Source: Pedobacter sp. Bi126
GTDB lineage: Bacteria; Bacteroidota; Bacteroidia; Sphingobacteriales; Sphingobacteriaceae
Assembly (NCBI RefSeq): GCF_918698245.1
Contig: NZ_CAKKMS010000004.1
Coordinates: 806,001-870,000 of the forward strand
Length of the DNA: 64,000 bases
Reading direction: 5' to 3'
In this document: piece by piece, positions 1 through 8,618 of the stretch
How the letters are laid out: every line of letters begins with the position of its first letter
Position numbering within the stretch: the first letter of the stretch is position 1
Made by a program: the position numbers and the translations under genes
The notes under the pieces: generated by a model
Told to the model about the DNA's origin: nothing
Database searches by the model: none
The model's input: the letters and a program-made list of their open reading frames with translations, nothing else

Positions 1-467
1 ATATTACTACAGACGTTGCTGAAACATGGTATAAAAAAGGTGTATATGCATCTGTTCAATTTTATAGTGATAGAGCAGTTGATGCGAATGTAAAAGATTT
101 TACCGCTGTAACTCCTGCAGCAATTGATGCTTACTATGCTAAAGTTGGAGTTAATTTTGATCCGGCTAAAGCAACTGATCAAATCGCTTGTCAGGCTTAC
201 CTTGATTTCTTTAGACAACCTTTAGAAGCCTGGGCCTGGTGGAAAAGAACTGGCTTTCCCAATACCACCTCGGTGTTGGCGTGGTCTGAATTAAAGGCCA
301 ACGGAACGCCACTTACTTTAGCACGTAGAGCAGGTATAGATTTATTAAGTCCAACCAACTTAAACTATGCAAATCAGCAGACTGCGATTGCTGAAATGGC
401 TAAAAATCCTGATTTTGGTGCCGGTCCAAATGATCCTTTTGGTCGTGTTTGGTGGGATAAAAAATAA
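1..467 (+). CDS. SusD/RagB-family outer-membrane lipoprotein, C-terminal fragment
   Basis: The reading frame is open from base 3 to a TAA at 465-467, so this is the last ~154 residues of a gene that starts before the window. The sequence contains AYLDFFRQPLEAWAWWKRTG and a C-terminus rich in Asn, Pro and Gly ending in FGRVWWDKK, which resembles the carboxy end of SusD-like glycan-binding lipoproteins. In this family the protein sits on the cell surface and works with a SusC TonB-dependent transporter, which would lie upstream outside the window. It heads the exported oxidative and glycosidase genes that follow. Family call from pattern recognition on a fragment; no N-terminus or lipobox visible. 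Confidence 0.75.
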   Translation, partial: ITTDVAETWYKKGVYASVQFYSDRAVDANVKDFTAVTPAAIDAYYAKVGVNFDPAKATDQIACQAYLDFFRQPLEAWAWWKRTGFPNTTSVLAWSELKANGTPLTLARRAGIDLLSPTNLNYANQQTAIAEMAKNPDFGAGPNDPFGRVWWDKK

Positions 468-480
468 TCACTAAATTAAA

Positions 481-515
481 AGAACCCTTAGTCATTTTAC
501 TAAGGGTTCTTTTTA
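481..515 (+). terminator. Intrinsic terminator after the SusD-like gene
   Basis: A perfect 12-bp inverted repeat (481-492 with 499-510, arms AGAACCCTTAGT and its complement) with a 6-nt loop is followed by a T run. It lies 13 bp after the stop codon and 11 bp before the next start, so it probably attenuates transcription between the Sus genes and the redoxin operon. Confidence 0.85.
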
Positions 516-525
516 ATTAAAAGCA

Positions 526-1113
526 ATGAAATTAGCTAATGTTATTATTCGACTGAGTTTTTTACTCGCTATCGTTATTTTTCCTGTTTTTATAAAAGCT
601 CAGGAAAATTTAGTATCCCCTGCAAAAATAAATGCGATTAAATTAATCAATTTAACAGGTAAAGAAAGTCGAATTAATTTAAACAAAACAACAATCATTG
701 TATTTTTAAGCCCCGAATGCCCGCTATGCAAAAATTATTTACCAGGCTTGGTAAAACTTCAAAATGCGAATAAAAGCATCAATTTTTGCGGAGTAATCCC
801 AGGTACCAGTTATTCAATAAAAGAAATAAATGAACTTAAAAATGAATATGGTATCAACTTCGATCTGTTAACAGACAAAGACAAACGATTATCAAAATAT
901 TTAGGTGCAACCACTACGCCTGAGGTTTTTTTAATCAGTAAAATGGGCGCAATAGTTTACAGCGGATTAATCGATAACTGGTCTTCCTCACTCGGACAGA
1001 AACGCTTGGTAATTACCGAAAAATATCTTGAGCAAGCTATAAAAGACCTTCTAAACGGCAAACAAACATTTAAAAAAACGATTCCTGTAGGGTGCTTAAT
1101 TAACGACATATAA
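526..1113 (+). CDS. Secreted redoxin / thioredoxin-like protein
   Basis: 195 residues. A hydrophobic N-terminus (about 8-24) ending near KAQ looks like a signal peptide. A thioredoxin-like fold is suggested by VFLSPECPLC at 59-68, giving a C65-P-L-C68 active site, and by TTTPEVF around 130-135 with the expected cis-proline P132. A third cysteine (C190, VGC) near the end is typical of redoxin domains that precede cytochrome/copper monooxygenases. The stop codon overlaps the next start (TAATG at 1111-1115), so the two are translationally coupled. It may deliver electrons to, or keep copper or haem thiols reduced in, its partner; that role is inference. Confidence 0.8.
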   Translation: MKLANVIIRLSFLLAIVIFPVFIKAQENLVSPAKINAIKLINLTGKESRINLNKTTIIVFLSPECPLCKNYLPGLVKLQNANKSINFCGVIPGTSYSIKEINELKNEYGINFDLLTDKDKRLSKYLGATTTPEVFLISKMGAIVYSGLIDNWSSSLGQKRLVITEKYLEQAIKDLLNGKQTFKKTIPVGCLINDI

Positions 1114-2447
1114 TGAATCCAAAATCTTTAGTATTATTAAAAATTATTACCATTATACTTGGGACATTCATTTGCATACCTCATGTAAGTGCCCAAAAGG
1201 TAACTTACTATAAAGATGTTGCATACATTATCCAAAATAAGTGCCAACCCTGTCACAGGCCAGGAGAAGCTGCTCCATTTGCTTTATTAACCTATGAGGA
1301 TGTTGCAAAAAGAGGCTCTTTTATTAAAAAGGTAACCCAATCTGGTTATATGCCGCCATGGAAGCCAGATAACCACTACAGACTATTTAAGAATGATAGA
1401 TCATTAACAAATGAAGAAAAACTAACTATAGCCAAATGGGTTGACGCGAAAATGCCGATGGGCGATATTAGCGAAATGCCTAAAAAAGCAGTTAAAACAT
1501 ATATAGATGGGACCCAATATTTCAGGAAACCCGATCTTGTTTTAAAAACAATTAAACCATATAAAGTTTTAGGCGATAATAAGGAGCGGTTTATTGTTTT
1601 TAAAATTCCTTTTGATATTGGCGTAGAAAAAAACGTAGAAGCAATGGAGTTTTTTTCATCCAATAAAAAAGTAGTACATCATGCTAACTTTGCTATTCAC
1701 CCTGTAGCAGATAATATTGATATTAACCAGGGAGCCGATTTTTTAAATTTAACAGAAGATGATCGGACTAAATACTCGCAGTATTTTCCTTTTAAAAAAA
1801 CCATGACCTATTACGGAGGATGGATCCCAGGAACCTCTTATGAATCTTATCCAAATAATTTTGGCTGGATAATGCCTAAACGGGGCGTTATATTATTAAC
1901 TGTACACTTTGCTCCCGTTTCAAAGGAGGAAGAGAATATTTCAGGTGTAAATTTCTTTTTCAAAAAAACGCCAATAGGGCGGAAAGTTGAGGTAATTAGT
2001 TTAGGTTCTGCAGGCGTAGGCGAAAAATCTATCGAGCCTTATTTTTTTATCCCTGCTGAGTCTGTAAGAAAGTTCGAATTAAAAATCACAACACCGCAAG
2101 ATCAATCTTTATTATACATTTGGCCACATATGCATTACCTGGGTAAGATATTCAAATCATACGCAGTAACACCTAAGAGAGATACCATACAACTCGTTTC
2201 AATTCCATCCTGGGATTTTAGATGGCAGGAAATTTATCAATTTAAAAATTTAGTAAAAATCCCTAAGGGCTCTATATTAACAATAGAGGGTACTTATGAT
2301 AATACAACGAGTAATCCTAACAATCCAAGCAGCCCGCCCCGAAATGTTTATTCGGCCAATGATATGAAATCTACCGATGAGATGTTGACCATGTTACTTG
2401 TGTTTTTGCCCTACAAAGAAAATGACGAACAAATACAATTAAAATAA
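1113..2447 (+). CDS. Cytochrome c / PHM-like copper type II monooxygenase fusion
   Basis: 444 residues with a signal peptide (to about 27). A haem c site CQPCH lies at 44-48 in a cytochrome-like region with YMPPW near 80-83. The rest resembles the copper type II ascorbate-dependent monooxygenase fold (peptidylglycine hydroxylating type). The ligand pattern of both copper sites can be traced: HH 189-190 plus H265 for one copper, and H339-x-H341 plus a candidate methionine M424 for the other. Such enzymes hydroxylate C-H bonds outside the cytoplasm. The start overlaps the stop of the redoxin gene. Substrate unknown; electron flow redoxin or haem to copper is inference. Confidence 0.8.
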   Translation: MNPKSLVLLKIITIILGTFICIPHVSAQKVTYYKDVAYIIQNKCQPCHRPGEAAPFALLTYEDVAKRGSFIKKVTQSGYMPPWKPDNHYRLFKNDRSLTNEEKLTIAKWVDAKMPMGDISEMPKKAVKTYIDGTQYFRKPDLVLKTIKPYKVLGDNKERFIVFKIPFDIGVEKNVEAMEFFSSNKKVVHHANFAIHPVADNIDINQGADFLNLTEDDRTKYSQYFPFKKTMTYYGGWIPGTSYESYPNNFGWIMPKRGVILLTVHFAPVSKEEENISGVNFFFKKTPIGRKVEVISLGSAGVGEKSIEPYFFIPAESVRKFELKITTPQDQSLLYIWPHMHYLGKIFKSYAVTPKRDTIQLVSIPSWDFRWQEIYQFKNLVKIPKGSILTIEGTYDNTTSNPNNPSSPPRNVYSANDMKSTDEMLTMLLVFLPYKENDEQIQLK

Positions 2448-2501
2448 AGGCTTACTACCAACTGTGTAATTTAATTTCAGCTTGATTTAATAAGAAGTAC
2501 C

Positions 2502-5500
2502 ATGAAAATAAGAATATGGCGATCTGCACTTTTTTTCTTAATGCAAGCTGCTGTTGTTAACAACGCTAATGCACAACAGCCTTTATTTACCTTGTTACCA
2601 GCAAAGGAAACAAATATCAGTTTTGTAAATAGAGTAATTGAAACGGATTCATTACACGTTATGAACTATGAATATTTGTATAACGGATCAGGTGTTGGAG
2701 TAGCCGATTTTAATGGCGATGGTTTGTCAGATATCTTTTTTTCATCAAATGCATCAGATCATAAATTGTACCTTAACAAAGGAAATTTAAAATTTGAAGA
2801 TATTACGAACAAAGCAGGTGTAAGGGGAAATGGTACCTGGGGAACAGGGGTATGTATTGCTGACTTAAATGCAGATGGCTTACCCGATATATATGTAAGT
2901 CATTCCGGGAAATTTCCTGACAGTAAACTTAAAAATGAGTTATTTATTAACCAGGGAATAAAAGCTGGTATACCTGTTTTTAAAAACATGGCAGAGGTTT
3001 ACGGCCTTGATGCAATAGGAACCCAATCTACACAAGCAGTTTTTTTTGATTACGACAAGGATGGTGATTTAGATATGTTTTTGTTAAATCATTCAAATCA
3101 AACATACAAACCTTTTTTAAATACTAAAAAAGTACGATCTACCCCAAATATGAAATTTGGGAATCGTTTATTTAGAAATGATTCTAAAAACAATCAACCC
3201 CATTTTGTAGATGTTACGTTAACCTCTGGAATTATAAATAATGCCTTAAATTTTGGCCTAAACGTAGCGGTAAGCGATTTAAATAATGATGGCTGGCCGG
3301 ATATTTATACTTCAAGTGATTATACTGAACAGGATTGCCTTTATATCAACAATAAGAACGGTACTTTTTCTGAAAGCATCCGGAAGTCTATCAAGCACAT
3401 TTCAAAGTATTCAATGGGTTCTGATATAGCCGATTATAACAATGATGGTAAACCCGATATCATCACGCTTGATATGTTGCCCGAAGATAATCATAGGCAA
3501 AAGCTGCTTAAAGGACCAGATGAGTATGATCAATATCACTTATTACTGGATAGTGGATATTACAATCAGCAGATGAGAAATATGCTGCACTTAAATCAGG
3601 GATTAGGAGGAGATGGTAATTTGCGTTTCAGCGAAATAGGACAATTGGCAGGCATTTCTAATACAGATTGGAGTTGGGCACCTTTATTTGCTGATTTTGA
3701 CAACGATGGTTGGAAGGATTTATTTATTTCTAACGGATATTTAAGAGACTTTACGGATATGGATTTTCTGAAATATACCGTTGCAAATGCCCAAAAGGAA
3801 TCACTTAAACAAGGGAGTTTAAAATTTCAAACCTTCGATCTGGTGAAGAAAATGCCATCGAATCAAATCTCAAATTATATTCTTTCAAACAACCATGATT
3901 TAACTTTTACCAATAAAACAGTAGAGTGGGGCATTTCAACACCTTCCGTTTCAAATGGTTCTGCTTATGCCGATTTGGATAATGATGGTGATCTGGATTT
4001 AATTGTTTGTAATATAAACTCACCGGTAATGGTGTATAAGAACAATTCCGATTTACTGAAATCGAACTATTTAAAAATTAATCTTATTGGAGAAGGATTA
4101 AATACAGGAGCAATTGGGGCTAAAATCTATATTAAAACAGATGATAATTTACAGTATCAGGAGAAGTATGTGGTACGTGGTTATCAATCAAGTGTAGATC
4201 AAATCAATTGTTTTGGTTTAGGTAAACACAATAAAATAAATTATGTAAAAATAGTTTGGCCAGACGGAAAAGAAAGTTTGATTGAAAATGTACAATCAAA
4301 TCAGACACTAACAGTTAAGCAGAATGAAGCTGTAATAAAAAAGGAGAATATTAGTGCACCAAAAGCACTATTTACAGATTATACTGCAGATTCAGGCTTA
4401 GATTTTAAACATCATGAAAACGATTTTATCGATTTTAAAGGCGAAACCCTTTTACCTTATCAACTATCTAAATTTGGACCTGCGCTAGCTAAGGCTGATA
4501 TTAACAAAGATGGAATAGAAGATGTTTTTATAGGTGGGGCAATTGGTCAGGCAGGTGAATTATTCTTAGGCGATAAAGCGGGGAACTTTAGTCCTTCTCA
4601 AAGTCAGCCTTGGGAAGAAGATAAAGCGAGTGAAGATGTAAATGCTGTTTTTTTCGATGCAAATGGCGACGGGGCTTTAGATTTATGGGTGGTAAGCGGT
4701 GGAAATGAGTATGATGAAAATGCCCCAGAGTATCAGGATCGATTATATTTAAATAATGGGAAAGGTACTTTTAATAAGGCACAAGATGCATTGCCAAAAA
4801 TGTGGAGTAGTAAACAGGCCATAAGCATTGCTGATTTTGATAAGGATGGAGATTTGGATGTTTTTGTTGGCGGTATGAGTAAACCGGGATCTTTCCCCCT
4901 CTGCAGTAAAAGTTATTTATTACGTAACGAATCAAAAGGTGGAGCGGTAAAGTTTATTGATGTAACCAAAGAACTCGCTCCTGAATTGGAGTACGCGGGT
5001 ATGGTTGCTACCGCTTTGTGGCAGGATTTGAACACTGATGGATACCCAGAGCTGTTAATTGGCGGTGATTGGATGCCATTAAAGAAATTCAAAAATGATA
5101 AGGGGGCTTTAAAATATGATAAAGATTCTGGACTAGAAAACTCAGATGGTATGTGGAGTAAAATTGTACCAATGGATGTAAACAAGGACGGGGCAATGGA
5201 TTTTATTGTTGGCAACTGTGGTTTAAACAATCAATTTAAAGCCAATAGTAAGCAGCCGGTAACAGTTTATGCAGGTGATTTTAATAATGATGGCGTATTA
5301 GATCCAGTGATGTGTTATTACATTCAAGGGCAAAATTATCCGATGGCTTCTAGAGATGAACTACTTGATCAGATGGTTCAATTAAAAAAACGGTTTTTAA
5401 ATTATGCCTCTTATGCTGATATCACAATAGAACAATTATTTACACCAGAGCAGTTGAGTAAAAGTCAAAAATTTTATTGTAAGCAACTGGAAACCTCCAT

Positions 5501-5852
5501 TTTATTAAATGATGGAAATGGAAAGTTTACAATTAAGACGCTTCCAATCGAGGCGCAGTTTTCGAGAACATGGGGCGTGGTTGTAGATGATTTTAATAAG
5601 GACGGGAAAGAGGATATTCTTTTGTCGGGAAATTTTTATCCATATCGGGTTCAGCTTGGTCAGGCAGATGCAGGTTTGGGCTTACTTTTAGTCGGAAATG
5701 GCAAAGGCGATTTTAAAGCGGTGCCCCCTTATGATTCAGGATTGTATATAGATGGCGACGTTAGGAATATGATTGAGATTAAGGGAGCAATCAAAAAAAT
5801 TATTGTTGTTAAAAATAATGATAAGGTCCAGCTTTTAAAAACTACTAATTAA
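2502..5852 (+). CDS. FG-GAP/VCBS repeat protein with ASPIC/UnbV domain (CRTAC1-like)
   Basis: 1116 residues with an N-terminal signal peptide ending near NANAQQ. Many calcium-loop motifs of the type DxNxDGxxD (for example DFNGDGLSD, DLNADGLPD, DYDKDGDLD, DLNNDGWPD, DFDNDGWKD) mark two blocks of beta-propeller repeats, roughly residues 55-520 and 650-1090. Between them, around 545-615, is an ASPIC/UnbV-like segment (GYQSS, FGLG, KIVWPDG). Proteins of this kind are secreted or surface-held and commonly lie next to Sus genes in Bacteroidetes. Here it follows the copper enzyme by 54 bp and precedes the haloperoxidase by 10 bp. Its molecular function is not established; a binding or scaffold role is likely. 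Confidence 0.85.
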   Translation: MKIRIWRSALFFLMQAAVVNNANAQQPLFTLLPAKETNISFVNRVIETDSLHVMNYEYLYNGSGVGVADFNGDGLSDIFFSSNASDHKLYLNKGNLKFEDITNKAGVRGNGTWGTGVCIADLNADGLPDIYVSHSGKFPDSKLKNELFINQGIKAGIPVFKNMAEVYGLDAIGTQSTQAVFFDYDKDGDLDMFLLNHSNQTYKPFLNTKKVRSTPNMKFGNRLFRNDSKNNQPHFVDVTLTSGIINNALNFGLNVAVSDLNNDGWPDIYTSSDYTEQDCLYINNKNGTFSESIRKSIKHISKYSMGSDIADYNNDGKPDIITLDMLPEDNHRQKLLKGPDEYDQYHLLLDSGYYNQQMRNMLHLNQGLGGDGNLRFSEIGQLAGISNTDWSWAPLFADFDNDGWKDLFISNGYLRDFTDMDFLKYTVANAQKESLKQGSLKFQTFDLVKKMPSNQISNYILSNNHDLTFTNKTVEWGISTPSVSNGSAYADLDNDGDLDLIVCNINSPVMVYKNNSDLLKSNYLKINLIGEGLNTGAIGAKIYIKTDDNLQYQEKYVVRGYQSSVDQINCFGLGKHNKINYVKIVWPDGKESLIENVQSNQTLTVKQNEAVIKKENISAPKALFTDYTADSGLDFKHHENDFIDFKGETLLPYQLSKFGPALAKADINKDGIEDVFIGGAIGQAGELFLGDKAGNFSPSQSQPWEEDKASEDVNAVFFDANGDGALDLWVVSGGNEYDENAPEYQDRLYLNNGKGTFNKAQDALPKMWSSKQAISIADFDKDGDLDVFVGGMSKPGSFPLCSKSYLLRNESKGGAVKFIDVTKELAPELEYAGMVATALWQDLNTDGYPELLIGGDWMPLKKFKNDKGALKYDKDSGLENSDGMWSKIVPMDVNKDGAMDFIVGNCGLNNQFKANSKQPVTVYAGDFNNDGVLDPVMCYYIQGQNYPMASRDELLDQMVQLKKRFLNYASYADITIEQLFTPEQLSKSQKFYCKQLETSILLNDGNGKFTIKTLPIEAQFSRTWGVVVDDFNKDGKEDILLSGNFYPYRVQLGQADAGLGLLLVGNGKGDFKAVPPYDSGLYIDGDVRNMIEIKGAIKKIIVVKNNDKVQLLKTTN

Positions 5853-5862
5853 AACCAGCATC

Positions 5863-7173
5863 ATGAAGATATATCTGTTTTTATTTATTTTCTGTATTTC
5901 AATCAGTGCTAGTGCTCAGTGGCGTAAAAGCGAAAATGATCCTTTACCACTGCATAGATCGCAAAAGGCACTTTCTGATATCATTGTAAGTGATATATTT
6001 TCTCCGCCGGTTGCGAGTAGAATTTTTGTTTATGCAAACATTGCTGCATACGAGATTCAGGCGAAAAACAATAGTCAGTTTCAATCTCTAAAAGGACAAT
6101 TGAATAGTTTTAATGGCATCCCAAATGCAGATAAAAAGCAAATTAGTTATTCTGTCGCCGCAACTTATGCCTATTGGCAGATTGCAAAACGACTTGTTTT
6201 CTCTGATCAGGTGGCTTTAGATAGCCTAAACAGCATACTATTATGGTATAAAGTAAAAGGATATCCGGATACTATTGTTCAAAATTCTATTTTGTACGGT
6301 AAAAAGGTGTCAGATTCTGTTTTAAAATGGGTTGATCAGGATTATTATAAAGAAACGCGTAAATTAAGACGTTACAGCATTGTAAAAAAAGAAGGTAACT
6401 GGGCACCTACTCCCCCTGGTTATATGGCAGCTGTAGAGCCTTATTGGAATAAAATAAGACCTTTAGTGATGAAAACAGCTGGTCAGTTTAAACCTTCACC
6501 TCCTCCGGCTTACAGTAAAGATAAAAATAGTGCTTTTTATATCAATGCAAATGAAGTTTACACGGTTGGTAAAAATCTAAATCAAAAGCAATTAGATATA
6601 GCGAAATTTTGGGATTGTAACCCTTTCTTTTTAAATGTAAATGGGCATATGAACTATGCTACAAAAAAGATATCACCCGGAGCACACTGGATTTCGATAG
6701 CTGGCATTGCCTGCAAACTAAAAAGCTTTAACTACGTTCAAAGTAGTCGTGCTTATACATCTACCTGTATTGCATTATTTGATGCCTTTATCAGCTGTTG
6801 GGATGAGAAATACAGGAGCAATTATATTCGCCCGGAAACATTTATTGATGCAAATATCGATGAAAATTGGCGGCCAATTTTGCAAACACCTCCATTTCCC
6901 GAATACCCGAGTGGGCATAGCGTTGCTTCAACATCTGCAGCCTATGTATTAACCAAAATATTTGGCGATAATTTTAAGTTTCAAGACAATACTGAGACTG
7001 ATTTCGGATTACCGGTGCGAAGCTTCACTTCTTTTAATCAAGCTGCTAACGAAGCCGCTCTTAGTAGACTTTACGGCGGTATACATTACAGACCAGCCAT
7101 TGAAAATGGTCAGATTCAAGGTAGGAATATCGGAGCATATCAGACCGAAAAAATTATAATGAAAAAAGATTAA
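5863..7173 (+). CDS. Vanadium-dependent haloperoxidase / PAP2-family protein, exported
   Basis: 436 residues with a signal peptide ending at SASAQ. The three vanadate/phosphate-binding motifs of the PAP2-haloperoxidase superfamily are intact: K316-x6-R323-P324, P349-S-G-H352, and S401-R402-x5-H408. The mainly helical architecture and length fit vanadium-dependent haloperoxidases, which oxidise halide with hydrogen peroxide, but the same site can act as a phosphatase and sequence alone does not decide. It starts 10 bp after the FG-GAP gene and ends 18 bp before the GH29 gene, so co-transcription is likely. Confidence 0.85.
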   Translation: MKIYLFLFIFCISISASAQWRKSENDPLPLHRSQKALSDIIVSDIFSPPVASRIFVYANIAAYEIQAKNNSQFQSLKGQLNSFNGIPNADKKQISYSVAATYAYWQIAKRLVFSDQVALDSLNSILLWYKVKGYPDTIVQNSILYGKKVSDSVLKWVDQDYYKETRKLRRYSIVKKEGNWAPTPPGYMAAVEPYWNKIRPLVMKTAGQFKPSPPPAYSKDKNSAFYINANEVYTVGKNLNQKQLDIAKFWDCNPFFLNVNGHMNYATKKISPGAHWISIAGIACKLKSFNYVQSSRAYTSTCIALFDAFISCWDEKYRSNYIRPETFIDANIDENWRPILQTPPFPEYPSGHSVASTSAAYVLTKIFGDNFKFQDNTETDFGLPVRSFTSFNQAANEAALSRLYGGIHYRPAIENGQIQGRNIGAYQTEKIIMKKD

Positions 7174-7191
7174 GTTAAAAACAGAATAACA

Positions 7192-8616
7192 ATGAAAATA
7201 AAATACCTCCTAGTACTTGTTTTAATTGCTTTGGCTAAGTTTTCAAGTGCCCAAAGAAACGACATACTAAAAGAATCATCAGATTACGAGTGGCCAACAG
7301 ATCTAACTGTTAAGCAAAAACTCGATACCTGGCAGGATAAAAAGTTTGGAATGATTATCCATTGGGGGCTTTATGCTGTTCCAGGGATTATCGAATCTTG
7401 GTCAATCTGTTCTGAAGATTGGATCGATAGAGACAGTACCATTAAATACGAAGACTATAAAAAATGGTATTGGGGCCTTAATGAAAAATTTAACCCAACA
7501 AAATTCAATCCTGAGCAATGGGCCAAAGCAGGTAAAAGTGCAGGAATGAAATATTTGGTGTTTACCACCAAACATCACGATGGCTTTGCTATGTTCGATA
7601 CCAAACAATCTGATTTTAGCATTGCAAAAGGTCCTTTTTCAACCAATGCCAAAAAAGACGTAGCTAAATATGTGTTCGATGCTTTCCGTAAGGAAAATTT
7701 TATGATCGGTGCTTATTTTTCTAAACCCGATTGGCATTCTCAATACTATTGGTGGGATAAATATGCCACTGCAGATAGAAATAACAATTACGACATCAGA
7801 AAGAATGAATGGCGGTGGAATATGTTCAAAAGTTATACCCAGAACCAGATTGGAGAGTTAATGAACAATTACGGAAGCATTGATATTTTATGGTTAGATG
7901 GTGGATGGGTCCGTCCACGGGCTAGCGTAAATAAAGAAGTACTTTCTTGGGGAGCACCTATTCCTGATTGGAGTCAGGATATTGATATGCCGAAAATTGC
8001 AGCTGATGCTAGAAAAGCACAACCTGGTTTAATTGTAGTGGATAGAACGGTACACGGCCAGTTTGAAAACTACCAAACCCCTGAACAAAAAATCCCTGAA
8101 AATCAGTTGGAGTATCCATGGGAAAGCTGTATGACGTTAGGCGGAGCCTGGGGTTTTGTACCCAACGATCAGTATAAATCGGCAGGAGAAGTGGTTCATA
8201 AATTAGTAGAAATAGTAGCCAAAGGCGGAAGTTTGCTTTTAGGTATTGGGCCTAAAGCTGATGGAACGCTGCCTGATCATGTGATTACAAGATTGGATGA
8301 AATTGGTAAGTGGACCAGTAAGAATGGTGTTGCCATATACGGAACAAGGATTACCAAAAACTACCATGATGGACAGAACTGGTTTACGCAAAGTAAAGAC
8401 GGTAAAACTATTTACGGCATCAGTTTAATCGGCAATACGCCAAACAAAGAAATTTCATGGCAGGGGAGTATTCCTAAAAAAGGAAGTCTCATTACCATTT
8501 TAAGTACCAACCAAAAGGTAAAATGGACATTGAAAGATGGCAAAGCACACTTCGATTTTCCTAAAACAGAGGAGAAAATAGCCCTGACTTTTTCTTTTAC
8601 GCCCGAAACTAAATAG
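7192..8616 (+). CDS. Exported alpha-L-fucosidase, GH29
   Basis: 474 residues with a signal peptide ending at FSSAQ. GH29 hallmarks are present: IIHWG with H57, KHHDGF with H128-H129, and ILWLDGGW with D236 as the expected nucleophile. A glycine-rich closing strand (GGSLLLGIGPKADG) follows, then a short C-terminal beta domain. It would release terminal L-fucose from glycans in the periplasm or at the surface. It lies 18 bp after the haloperoxidase gene and 2 bp before the GH3 gene. The acid/base residue is not conserved across GH29 and was not assigned. Confidence 0.9.
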   Translation: MKIKYLLVLVLIALAKFSSAQRNDILKESSDYEWPTDLTVKQKLDTWQDKKFGMIIHWGLYAVPGIIESWSICSEDWIDRDSTIKYEDYKKWYWGLNEKFNPTKFNPEQWAKAGKSAGMKYLVFTTKHHDGFAMFDTKQSDFSIAKGPFSTNAKKDVAKYVFDAFRKENFMIGAYFSKPDWHSQYYWWDKYATADRNNNYDIRKNEWRWNMFKSYTQNQIGELMNNYGSIDILWLDGGWVRPRASVNKEVLSWGAPIPDWSQDIDMPKIAADARKAQPGLIVVDRTVHGQFENYQTPEQKIPENQLEYPWESCMTLGGAWGFVPNDQYKSAGEVVHKLVEIVAKGGSLLLGIGPKADGTLPDHVITRLDEIGKWTSKNGVAIYGTRITKNYHDGQNWFTQSKDGKTIYGISLIGNTPNKEISWQGSIPKKGSLITILSTNQKVKWTLKDGKAHFDFPKTEEKIALTFSFTPETK

Positions 8617-8618
8617 CA

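Noticed and set aside
6749..7159. Short plus-strand frames inside the haloperoxidase gene
   Set aside because: Other-frame shadows of an intact gene with all active-site motifs.
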